A stretch of DNA of 64,000 nt from Filifactor villosus (GTDB lineage Bacteria > Bacillota > Clostridia > Peptostreptococcales > Filifactoraceae), in contig NZ_JBHSHL010000014.1 in assembly GCF_042652965.1 (NCBI RefSeq), forward strand, positions 62,001 through 126,000. The letters run 5' to 3'. The notes below the pieces were generated by a model. It did not search any database and was not told where the DNA came from. It saw only the letters and a list, made by a program, of their open reading frames with translations. Numbering within the stretch: the first letter of the stretch is position 1; every line of letters starts with the position of its first letter. Shown in pieces: positions 8,898 to 16,657 of this stretch. The position numbers were made by a program, and so were the translations under genes.

Positions 8898-9430
8898 AAA
8901 GAGTTTTAGGTACGATCATGCTTTTTTTGGCGATATTTTTCTTGATATGGATGTTTTCTCCTCAGAAGTACCTTCTATATCCCAGAAAATATTCCACATA
9001 TGTTCAAAGGTATTCCCAACTTTATAGGGTGGATGAAAATTTGATCTATGCCGTTATAAAGGCGGAAAGCGGTTTTTTTCCCTATGCTACATCTTCAAAA
9101 AAGGCGAGGGGATTGATGCAGATTACCGAACCTACGTTGGAATGGATCAAGACGAAAATCGATGTCGACTCCGATAACCTCTATGATGTGGAAACGAATA
9201 TACGGTTGGGGACGTGGTACCTGTCGAACCTGAGTGAGCGCTTTGGCGACACGGATCTGGTCATTATTGCTTATAATGCAGGTCCTTCAAAGACACAGGA
9301 ATGGATTCGAGAAGGGCGAATAAGCCTTGATAGGAGCACCCCTTGGGATATTCCATATCCGGAGACAAAAAACTATATAGTCAAGGTAAAGAATAACTAT
9401 GAAAACTATAATCGCTACTACAAAAAATAA
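8894..9430 (+). CDS. Membrane-anchored lytic transglycosylase (SLT domain)
   Basis: The 178-residue protein has one N-terminal membrane helix (residues about 5-21) and an extracellular SLT domain. The catalytic glutamate is E58 in KAESGF. The GLMQIT block at about 73-78 and AYNAG at 126-130 complete the goose-lysozyme-like fold. It cleaves peptidoglycan glycan strands to 1,6-anhydro ends at the wall face of the membrane. The GTG start overlaps coaE by 4 nt. The 3' end overlaps the next gene by 32 nt, which implies tight translational linkage. Confidence 0.95.
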   Translation: MKRVLGTIMLFLAIFFLIWMFSPQKYLLYPRKYSTYVQRYSQLYRVDENLIYAVIKAESGFFPYATSSKKARGLMQITEPTLEWIKTKIDVDSDNLYDVETNIRLGTWYLSNLSERFGDTDLVIIAYNAGPSKTQEWIREGRISLDRSTPWDIPYPETKNYIVKVKNNYENYNRYYKK

Positions 9431-11000
9431 ATATTGCCTTCTTCTATTCCTATGTATTTTTTTAAGCCTGTTTTTATTAAACGGGTGTGATAGAAAGAGC
9501 GAGGTCAAAGAGGAGAAGATACTTAAGACGGTAGAAGTCAACAAGGAAGAGGATACCTTGTTTTTAACAATGGTAAAAACTAAGGATATCAACCCTCTGA
9601 CAGTACAGGAAGTATCTGTGGACTATACATTGAAACTTCTCTATGAAGGCCTGTACGGTCTGGATGAGAACTACAATTTGGTTCCAAAGTTGGCAGATTC
9701 CGCTGTTTTTTCCAATGCGAACAGGATATTGAAAATCAAATTGAAAAGTAACGCAAAATGGCATAGTGGCAGAAATGTCACATCAGAGGATGTAAAATAT
9801 ACTGTGGAGTATCTCAAGGCACATCCGGAGAGTCCTTACCACTATATGGTTCAAAATATAAGCAAAGTGTCAGTGTTGGATACAAATTCCTGCACTGTTT
9901 ATTTGGTAAACTCCGATCCTCTTGCTCAATATGACTTATTGTTTCCAATCGTCAAAAAAGGTGCGGGCGCCAACGATCCGTTTCAACTTGATGGCACCGG
10001 AAAGTATCGCTTTGACGGTTATGAGGCGGTGGATATGATCCGTCTGTCTGCAAATAAGGATCATTACGCACAGGTGCCTAAGATCCCCAATATAAAAGTT
10101 CGATTGGTTCGAGATGAACAGATAAGAAGCAACCTTTTTTTGGCAACGGATTCTGATGTTATCGAAACGACGAGGGAGGAAGTGGTACTTTATGACTACG
10201 ATGTCTTTGAAAGCAGACCTTATCCGAATCTCCAATATGAGATGCTAATTTTCAACAGTTCAAGACCTCCCTTCAAAAAGATGAAAAACAGAAGGGCTCT
10301 CATTAATGCCTTGGATAAGGAGTTGATATCAAAAGAAGGTTATCGTGTAGATAAAAAGTACAACGGGGTCTTTATTTCACAGAGATCCGTTCTTAGAGAG
10401 GAGATCCTTCTTCCGAAGGATACAGGAGCATTCCATAAAGAGTGGGAGCCGGACAAGGTAAAAAACTATCAACTGGTCGTAGATTCGAGTAATCCGATCA
10501 GATTTGCTTCTGCAAATCTGATTCGTAAAGAGCTGAAAAAATCAGGTATCCATATTGATGTAGTCGGAGTAAGTGCACAAGATGCGAAGAAAAAACTTAA
10601 AGAGGGAAACTATGATCTGGCACTGATTGGATACAAGATGCCCTTAAAGCCCAATATAATGAAAATTTTCAACAAGGGAAATATTTTTTTCTATGACCCT
10701 TTGCCCCTTGCGAAGAAGTTCTCTTCTCTTTTGGTAGAAGAGGATGAACAGGTTTTTATACAAAAATATAAAGAATTTCAGAAAAGTTTTGTTGATGAAG
10801 GCTTTTATTGCGGATTTACTACCCTCGATAACTACATTGTAAAAAACAGGCGAATTTACGGAGAAATGAAACCCAATGTATATGATATCTATAACGGGAT
10901 CGAAAACTTAGAGATAAAAAACCGCTTCGAAGTGCCTATGGGTGAATATGATATCGAAAAAGACGAACAAGAAGGGATACAGGAACACAGAAATGATTAG
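9399..11000 (+). CDS. Lipoprotein solute-binding protein (SBP family 5, peptide/nickel type)
   Basis: The 533-residue protein has a lipoprotein signal ending LLNGC (Cys30) and then a family 5 ABC solute-binding fold. Recognisable segments are LYEGLYGLDENYNLVPKLADS and the LKSNAKWHSGRNVTSEDVKYT block, where the usual W-HDG-P-T-A-DV pattern is seen in altered form. It would sit on the outer face of the membrane and capture oligopeptides or similar ligands for an ABC importer. No permease or ATPase genes are adjacent, so it is an orphan. The start overlaps the transglycosylase gene by 32 nt. A terminator follows at 11101. Confidence 0.9.
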   Translation: MKTIIATTKNKYCLLLFLCIFLSLFLLNGCDRKSEVKEEKILKTVEVNKEEDTLFLTMVKTKDINPLTVQEVSVDYTLKLLYEGLYGLDENYNLVPKLADSAVFSNANRILKIKLKSNAKWHSGRNVTSEDVKYTVEYLKAHPESPYHYMVQNISKVSVLDTNSCTVYLVNSDPLAQYDLLFPIVKKGAGANDPFQLDGTGKYRFDGYEAVDMIRLSANKDHYAQVPKIPNIKVRLVRDEQIRSNLFLATDSDVIETTREEVVLYDYDVFESRPYPNLQYEMLIFNSSRPPFKKMKNRRALINALDKELISKEGYRVDKKYNGVFISQRSVLREEILLPKDTGAFHKEWEPDKVKNYQLVVDSSNPIRFASANLIRKELKKSGIHIDVVGVSAQDAKKKLKEGNYDLALIGYKMPLKPNIMKIFNKGNIFFYDPLPLAKKFSSLLVEEDEQVFIQKYKEFQKSFVDEGFYCGFTTLDNYIVKNRRIYGEMKPNVYDIYNGIENLEIKNRFEVPMGEYDIEKDEQEGIQEHRND

Positions 11001-11100
11001 ATGTTCCGAACTTCATAAACGAAGTGCTTGCAGAGCTTATTAAAGAAAGAAGTATGTAGAACGCTCTCTTTGTGCAAGTCGATGTTTTCAAAGAGATAAA

Positions 11101-11136
11101 ATAAGAGTGGTGTTTAAACACCACTCTTATTTTACA
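11101..11136. terminator. Bidirectional terminator
   Basis: A perfect 30-bp palindrome (ATAAGAGTGGTGTTT and its complement, 11101-11130) is followed by TTTTA on the plus strand and by TTTTATC on the minus strand. It lies between the convergent solute-binding-protein and cold-shock genes and can end both transcripts. Confidence 0.9.
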
Positions 11137-11177
11137 ACAACATGATCAAATCGGGTTAAAACTGATGACTGTAAAGT

Positions 11178-11378
11178 TTACAGTTTCACAACGTTGGCAG
11201 CTTGAGGGCCTCTTGCCCCGTCTACGATCTCAAATTCAACATCTTGACCTTCTTCAAGAGTCTTGAAACCATCTGTTTGGATAGCGGAGAAGTGTACAAA
11301 CACATCATTTTCTCCTTCTACAGAGATAAATCCGAATCCCTTTTCTGCATTAAACCATTTTACTTTGCCTTGTTTCAT
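11178..11378 (-). CDS. csp: Cold-shock domain protein
   Basis: A 66-residue CspA-type protein with both RNA-binding motifs, KWFNAEKGFGFI (RNP1) and DVFVHFSAI (RNP2). It is an RNA chaperone that melts mRNA structure. A longer reading from 11393 exists, but GGAGG lies at the right distance from the ATG at 11378, so the short form is the real one. It has its own promoter at 11504-11532 and a leader of about 119 nt containing a perfect dyad, typical of post-transcriptionally controlled csp genes. It ends at the terminator at 11101-11136. Confidence 0.97.
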   Translation of the reverse strand: MKQGKVKWFNAEKGFGFISVEGENDVFVHFSAIQTDGFKTLEEGQDVEFEIVDGARGPQAANVVKL

Positions 11379-11470
11379 TGCTAAATCCTCCAATAAATTA
11401 TTACTTTGTCAATCCCTATTAACCAACAAAAGAATTTAAAAAAATCTAAATATGTATAATAAGAATTATA

Positions 11471-11490
11471 ACTTTATCGTGTGATAAAGT
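11471..11490 (-). promoter_or_regulatory. Perfect 8-4-8 dyad in csp leader
   Basis: ACTTTATC-GTGT-GATAAAGT is a perfect inverted repeat about 7-26 nt downstream of the predicted csp transcription start. A related half-site, CACGATAAA (11511-11519), lies in the promoter spacer. It could be a repressor operator or an RNA stem in the csp mRNA leader. Confidence 0.6.
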
Positions 11491-11503
11491 GTGACACTAC
11501 TTG

Positions 11504-11532
11504 ATAATAGCACGATAAAATATCATTGTCAA
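11504..11532 (-). promoter_or_regulatory. csp promoter, TTGACA-N17-TATTAT
   Basis: On the minus strand TTGACA (11532-11527) and TATTAT (11509-11504) are separated by exactly 17 bp. The predicted start is near 11497, giving a 5' untranslated leader of about 119 nt. Confidence 0.8.
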
Positions 11533-11912
11533 CTATAAATGTTATGAAATATATTATTTTAAAAATGTGCTCCGAAGTATTGTCTCAAAGCCTATTCGGA
11601 TATAAAAAAACAAGAAATTTCTATATAAACTATACCGATATAGTTTTTTATGACATACAAGACGCTTCCACATTGCAAAAAACGCAATATTCTAAGAATG
11701 GTTAAAAGTAAGATGAGTAAGGGTACAATATAGAGCAGAGACGGCGAGATACCTATGTTCCTACAAACAGAGCATAAAATTTCTCGGTCGTGTAGATCGA
11801 AATTTATGGTGACAATTTGTTTTTGGTAACTATATTTTCTATAAACTTGATATTTCAGTGGGAGAACAGTATAAATAAATTAAGATGAAACAGAAGCGGA
11901 GGTCGAATTATA
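11533..11912. other. Gene-free stretch upstream of the exporter gene
   Basis: Contains a small hairpin AACTATA/TATAGTT followed by six T (11628-11650) and a second inverted pair around AAATTTCTCGGTC and GATCGAAATTT (11777-11807). Neither matches a riboswitch I know. The ribosome binding site GGAGG of the next gene is at 11898-11902. Confidence 0.4.
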
Positions 11913-12830
11913 ATGGTTGGAATGAGGACGTTAAAAACCTCTTTAGCTATTTTTGTTGCACTAATAGTGTCGGATATCTTTAAGTTACAATATCCCTTTT
12001 TTACTGTTATAGCAATTATTGTTGTTATGCAAAATACGATCAATGAAACTTATCAGATGGGGATAAACAGGATCCTCGGAACGGCACTGGGAGGTTTGGC
12101 GGGGATCTTGTATATCGGTTTCATCGCTTCCGACTACTGGATTTTGGATAGAATAATGATAGGTGTCATTACTCTTTTCATTATCTTGATTTTGATCAAA
12201 ATGAAAGCAACCAAGGCGATCTCGATCTCTTTGATCGTCTTTTTGTCAATATGTATCAACGATATCAAGCAGGGAGCGGTGTTTTATGCTTTTCTGAGGA
12301 TGATAGACACGATGGTAGGCATAATAATCGCTCTTGTTATCAATGCCTTTGTCGCACCTCCGGATCATGCAAAAAAATTTGCTGATCTGCTCAAGCAGAT
12401 CCTTTCGGAAGAAAAATCGATTTTTATCAAAAAACTAAGTCATAATGAGGAAATAGATTTAAGTCTATTGTCAAAATCCTTGGATGCTGCTCGTGAGACT
12501 CTGAAAAAGTATCATCATGACAGTAAGTGGGTCCCCTATAATGAAGAAGGACTTATAAGAAAGGAAGAGTTGTTACAGTCTATCCTCCACTCTTTGTCGG
12601 AGATCTATCATCACTTGGTTATTATGGAAGATCTGAACCTAAGAGGAAACTTATCCGAAGAGACTTTAAGCAGACTTTCTTCCTTCGATAACTCAACTTA
12701 TCAGAAGATCTATGAGGAGTACTTTGAAGAGGAGATGAAGGTCATCTACAACTATCATGTATATAAGATCTTAGATCATTTTGAATCGGTGGAGCAGGAG
12801 TTTAGGGATTATGATGACCAAACTTCCTAA
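11913..12830 (+). CDS. Aromatic acid exporter-like membrane protein (ArAE_1/DUF939 type)
   Basis: The 305-residue protein has an N-terminal membrane half, about six helices over residues 5-150, starting MRTLKTSLAIFVALIVSD and including GTALGGLAGILYIGF. The C-terminal half is charged and helical, probably cytoplasmic, and begins after APPDHAKKFADLL. This matches the ArAE_1 (DUF939) group of Gram-positive FUSC-like proteins, presumed aromatic-acid or fusaric-acid type exporters. The substrate is unknown. The ATG at 11913 follows GGAGG. It is a single gene. Confidence 0.85.
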   Translation: MVGMRTLKTSLAIFVALIVSDIFKLQYPFFTVIAIIVVMQNTINETYQMGINRILGTALGGLAGILYIGFIASDYWILDRIMIGVITLFIILILIKMKATKAISISLIVFLSICINDIKQGAVFYAFLRMIDTMVGIIIALVINAFVAPPDHAKKFADLLKQILSEEKSIFIKKLSHNEEIDLSLLSKSLDAARETLKKYHHDSKWVPYNEEGLIRKEELLQSILHSLSEIYHHLVIMEDLNLRGNLSEETLSRLSSFDNSTYQKIYEEYFEEEMKVIYNYHVYKILDHFESVEQEFRDYDDQTS

Positions 12831-12880
12831 AATCGATGCTTGCGCAATACAAACCGAACCGTCTTAAAACGATGGCAATT

Positions 12881-13017
12881 TGTAATCATTATAGTTTGTA
12901 AAAAAAATGTAATAATTATAATTTTCCTCTTGAACAAATTGTACTTGTGTAGTATCCTTTAAAAAGATTACAAAAAAGTAACAATGTTTACAAAAAAAGA
13001 ACAAGACCCTTTGTAAT
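12881..13017 (+). promoter_or_regulatory. Cluster of WalR-like TGTWAH hexamers upstream of the NlpC/P60 gene
   Basis: TGTAAA-AAAAA-TGTAAT at 12897-12913 matches the WalR (YycF) direct-repeat consensus TGTWAH-N5-TGTWAH exactly. More hexamers occur at 12881 (TGTAAT), at 12967 and 12987 on the minus strand (ATTACA, TTTACA) and at 13012 (TGTAAT). A TATAAT at 12917-12922 follows the paired site. WalRK controls wall hydrolases in Gram-positives, which fits the downstream gene. Functional binding is inferred. Confidence 0.6.
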
Positions 13018-13032
13018 CATCAGGAGGATACT

Positions 13033-13764
13033 ATGAGTAGACAAATCGGTATATTAAGACGTTTGAGTATTGCGGTATGTGCAAGTGCTATGTTGATGAC
13101 ATCGACGATATATGTAAGTGCAACAGGAAAAGAAGGACCATATTACGTAAAGGCGGATGATGTGGAAGTATATTACTCCGGAGGATCGGAACATGTAGTA
13201 TCCGTTGTTTCCAAGGGAGAGCCTTTTATTCTCGAAGAGAGGGGAGAAGAGTATTCCAAGATCCTTTTGGAAAATGGACTTTCCGGCTATATTGCAACAG
13301 AGGCTTTGTCTGAAGAAGAAACGGTAGCTACCATTGAAGATACTGCTTCCAGGGGGATGCTTCTAAGAGATGACAGCGATGATACAAAGCACGATCGATT
13401 AATCGATTATGCGAAAGGATTGCTTGGTTCGCCATATTCTTACGGTTCAAGAGGTCCTAAGCGGTTTGATTGTTCCGGTTTTGTCGGATACAGCTATGAG
13501 AAATCTTTGGGGATTAAGTTACCTCGAGATTCACGTTCTATGAGTAAGGTGGGTATGCCGGTAAAAAAATCGGAGCTTGTAAAAGGAGACCTGGTTTTCT
13601 TTAATACTGCAGGAGGAAAAAGAATCACTCATGTGGGTATTTATATCGGAGACGGCAAGTTTATTCATGCTTCTTCCGGTAAGGTGAGAAGGGTGACGAT
13701 TTCAGATTTGGATAGCGGTTACTATTCTTCAAAATACAATACGGCAAGAAGAATTATGAGATAG
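13033..13764 (+). CDS. Secreted NlpC/P60 peptidoglycan endopeptidase with SH3 domain
   Basis: The 243-residue protein has an N-terminal signal peptide (residues 1-30, cleavage near SATG). A bacterial SH3-like wall-binding domain spans about residues 36-95 and an NlpC/P60 domain about 122-243. The catalytic residues are C147 (FDCSGF), H200 (THVGIYIG) and H212 (FIHASS). It should cleave the D-Glu/diamino-acid peptide bond in wall stems outside the cell. AGGAGG precedes the ATG by 5 nt. The 200 bp upstream carries several WalR-type hexamers, which suggests control by the wall-homeostasis two-component system. Confidence 0.95.
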   Translation: MSRQIGILRRLSIAVCASAMLMTSTIYVSATGKEGPYYVKADDVEVYYSGGSEHVVSVVSKGEPFILEERGEEYSKILLENGLSGYIATEALSEEETVATIEDTASRGMLLRDDSDDTKHDRLIDYAKGLLGSPYSYGSRGPKRFDCSGFVGYSYEKSLGIKLPRDSRSMSKVGMPVKKSELVKGDLVFFNTAGGKRITHVGIYIGDGKFIHASSGKVRRVTISDLDSGYYSSKYNTARRIMR

Positions 13765-14006
13765 TTGTTTTGTAACAATACATAAGTCGGTTTCTTTTAT
13801 GATCATTCAGTATATCATGGAGGAAGTCGGCTTATTTTGTGTTGAGAGGTATCTTGGGTGTGTAGGATTCCGGACCCAAATCCAAGGACTGCAGAATAAC
13901 AAATGAGAAAAAAAGATGTTTCCATAAAAAATGCGTGATTGAAGGTTTTTCAAAACGCATAACCGGGAAAATTTGAGCGGGGGACGGTATAGAAAGGGAG
14001 ATCTTT

Positions 14007-14957
14007 GTGAAAGCGTACAAACAGGGATTTTATCTTGAGATTAATACGGGAAACAACGCCTTTTCTTTTGAGCGTAGAAAAAATAAGGCGCTGTGGGTCC
14101 CATCCCTGATTCAGGGGGATGTGAACTCTTTAAGGCAAGGGAGCAACTATGTATTTTGTGAATATGACATCGTAATGGGAAAGGAGGAGTGTTGTTCAGG
14201 TGTAGAGTCTATGATCCACGATAAGAAGAGAAACCTCTATCTCTTTGATAACCATAACCACAGCTTTTATTTTATCGTTCGTGAGTGTAGAAGAAACAAG
14301 AATTATAGAACCTTGATCCATGTAGATCAGCACAAGGATGCCAGAGAGCCTCTTCTTTCTTTGGAGGAGTTTATTTCTTTGGCGAAAGATCTTTTTTTGC
14401 GTTTGAAAGCAGGCGGGAGATTTGATGATCAAATATTGGATTTGAATTTAAAAAATAAGGAAGAGGGTGAGGTTTTCTCTCTCGGGAAACTGGAAGAGAT
14501 CCTTTCTACAGCATCGGCATGTGAGGGATTCGGTTTTTTCGATCGGGATGGTGAAACGATAGAAAACATCAATCTTCCCAAGAAGGAGGAAGAACTGCGG
14601 GATTATCTCTCATGGGTATATACCAACTATGTACTTAATGTGGGAAACTTTATTCCCCCTTTGCTCGAGGTTTTGAAGTTTGAAAATTACTATTGCGTAG
14701 ATTCTTCTTACATGATGAGAGAGGTCGAGGAGAGCTCGTTGGGAGATTTCGTTCTGGACTTGGACCTGGACTTTTTTTCCGAGGATATGGATTACATTTC
14801 TTGGGATGAACGGATTGGTTTTGTAAGAGGTCTGGTTGAAAAGGCGGGCTTGATAACAGTTGCAACAAGTCCGTACTTTATCGGTTTTGAAAGATGCAAA
14901 AAGGCGATCGGGGAGTTGTTTGGAAGTTTAAAGGATCAAAGAGGCCGACATGAATAG
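14007..14957 (+). CDS. UPF0489-family protein (arginase-like fold, function unknown)
   Basis: The 316-residue protein resembles UPF0489/C5orf22-type proteins. It contains FDNHNHSFYF at about 75, then HVDQHKDAR at about 107-115 and LDLDLDFFSED at about 247-257. These Asp/His clusters recall the metal site of arginase/deacetylase-fold enzymes, so a metal-dependent hydrolase is plausible but unproven. The start is GTG after AAAGGGAGA. It stands alone between the NlpC/P60 gene and the miaB promoter. Confidence 0.75.
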   Translation: MKAYKQGFYLEINTGNNAFSFERRKNKALWVPSLIQGDVNSLRQGSNYVFCEYDIVMGKEECCSGVESMIHDKKRNLYLFDNHNHSFYFIVRECRRNKNYRTLIHVDQHKDAREPLLSLEEFISLAKDLFLRLKAGGRFDDQILDLNLKNKEEGEVFSLGKLEEILSTASACEGFGFFDRDGETIENINLPKKEEELRDYLSWVYTNYVLNVGNFIPPLLEVLKFENYYCVDSSYMMREVEESSLGDFVLDLDLDFFSEDMDYISWDERIGFVRGLVEKAGLITVATSPYFIGFERCKKAIGELFGSLKDQRGRHE

Positions 14958-14968
14958 CGGTTTAATTT

Positions 14969-14997
14969 TTGTAAGCAAACGTATTTTATGATATAAT
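14969..14997 (+). promoter_or_regulatory. Promoter for the miaB-mutS-mutL-miaA cluster
   Basis: TTGTAA (14969-14974) and TATAAT (14992-14997) are separated by 17 bp, with a purine-rich start region and the miaB ATG about 50 bp downstream. Confidence 0.7.
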
Positions 14998-15049
14998 TAC
15001 AAAAGTCGCACTGCGATAATTTTTAACTGGAAAGAAACGGAGAAAAAGA

Positions 15050-16486
15050 ATGTCACATAGAGGTTTGATAGAGACGGTTCCTCAACAGGATATCGAAAAA
15101 CAGCAGTATTATGCAGATATGATTAAACAAAGAGTGAATCAAAAAAATGCGGGTCAGGCACCGAAGTATATTACGGTCACTTGGGGTTGTCAAATGAATG
15201 AGCACGACAGTGAGAACCTCTCCGGAATGTTTGAATATATGGGGTTTGAAAGAACGGAGGAAGAGGCTGAGGCGAATGTCATCGTCTACAATACCTGTGC
15301 CGTGCGTGAGAATGCGGAGTTGAAGGTGTATGGAAATCTGAGCCTTCTAAAGCCGATTAAAGAGCAGAGTGAGGATATGACCATTGTAGTTTGCGGATGT
15401 ATGATGCAGCAGCCTCACGTCGTCGAAGAGATCAAGAAGAAGTATTCTCACGTAGATATTGTTTTCGGTACGCACAATCTCTACCAATTTCCTCAGATGC
15501 TCTATCATCACTATCAGGGAGAGGAAGGGCAGATTATCGATGTATGGGATATTGACGGGAGGATCGTGGAGGGTCTGCCGACCATAAGAAAATTCGATGT
15601 AAAATCTTTTGTGAATATTATGTACGGATGCAACAACTTTTGCACCTATTGCATTGTTCCCTACACAAGGGGTAGGGAGAGGAGCAGAGAACCCAAGGAC
15701 ATCCTTGATGAGATCCGCTTTTTAGCGAAGGAGGGAATCAAAGAGATCACCTTGCTCGGACAAAATGTAAATTCTTACGGAAAGACCTTGGATGAGGAGT
15801 ATTCCTTTGCAGATCTGTTGAAAGATGTCAATGAGATCGAAGGGATCGAGAGGATTCGTTTTATGACTTCTCATCCGAAAGATTTATCCGATCAATTGAT
15901 CGACGCGATGGCAACGCTACCGAAGGTATGCGAGAGCCTTCATCTTCCAATCCAATCGGGAAGCACGTCCTTGTTGAAGAAGATGAATCGTCATTATTCC
16001 AAAGAAGATTATTATCTCTTGGTCGATAAACTGAGGGAGAAGATCCCCAATATAGGCTTTACGACTGATATTATGGTAGGGTTTCCCGGAGAGACGGAGG
16101 ATGATTTCCTGGAGACGATGGAGGTGGTGGAAAAGGTACAGTACGATTCAGCCTTTACCTTCCTCTATTCCATTCGCAAGGGAACTCCGGCTGAGAAGAT
16201 GGAAGATCAGATTCCCGAAGAGATAAAAAAGGAAAGGTTTCAGCGTTTGTTGCAATCGGTCAACCGCATAGCTGCGCAGAGGAATCATTCCTATAAGGAT
16301 AAGATCGTGGAGGTTCTTGTGGAGTCGGTAAGCAAGAAAGATAGTACGAAGCTGACAGGAAGAACCAGGGAAAATAAGTTGGTAAACTTTGAAAAAAAAG
16401 AAGGGGACTTTATCGGCAAACTGGTGAAGGTAAGGATCACGGATCCCAAGTCCTTTTCGCTAAACGGAGTTATGTTGGAGGAGTAG
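15050..16486 (+). CDS. miaB: tRNA-2-methylthio-N6-dimethylallyladenosine synthase
   Basis: The 478-residue radical-SAM methylthiotransferase adds a 2-methylthio group to i6A37 of tRNA. The N-terminal UPF0004 domain carries the auxiliary-cluster cysteines C47, C83 and C117. The radical-SAM motif is CNNFCTYC (C194, C198, C201). A C-terminal TRAM domain follows from about residue 415. ATG after a GGAG-type site. miaA, which makes its substrate i6A37, lies three genes downstream in the same cluster. Confidence 0.97.
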   Translation: MSHRGLIETVPQQDIEKQQYYADMIKQRVNQKNAGQAPKYITVTWGCQMNEHDSENLSGMFEYMGFERTEEEAEANVIVYNTCAVRENAELKVYGNLSLLKPIKEQSEDMTIVVCGCMMQQPHVVEEIKKKYSHVDIVFGTHNLYQFPQMLYHHYQGEEGQIIDVWDIDGRIVEGLPTIRKFDVKSFVNIMYGCNNFCTYCIVPYTRGRERSREPKDILDEIRFLAKEGIKEITLLGQNVNSYGKTLDEEYSFADLLKDVNEIEGIERIRFMTSHPKDLSDQLIDAMATLPKVCESLHLPIQSGSTSLLKKMNRHYSKEDYYLLVDKLREKIPNIGFTTDIMVGFPGETEDDFLETMEVVEKVQYDSAFTFLYSIRKGTPAEKMEDQIPEEIKKERFQRLLQSVNRIAAQRNHSYKDKIVEVLVESVSKKDSTKLTGRTRENKLVNFEKKEGDFIGKLVKVRITDPKSFSLNGVMLEE

Positions 16487-16657
16487 CGAAGGGGTAAGGA
16501 CCTTGAAGAAAGATTGTCAAAACCAAAAATAAAATCTGCCTCCCATTGTTTGTATGAAATAGCAAGATGGCAATGAGAATCGATCTACAGGTCTCCTCTA
16601 TATCGGCACCGGCCTTGGATAAAATGAGCAAAAACACGGATGAAAGGAGAGGATCCA

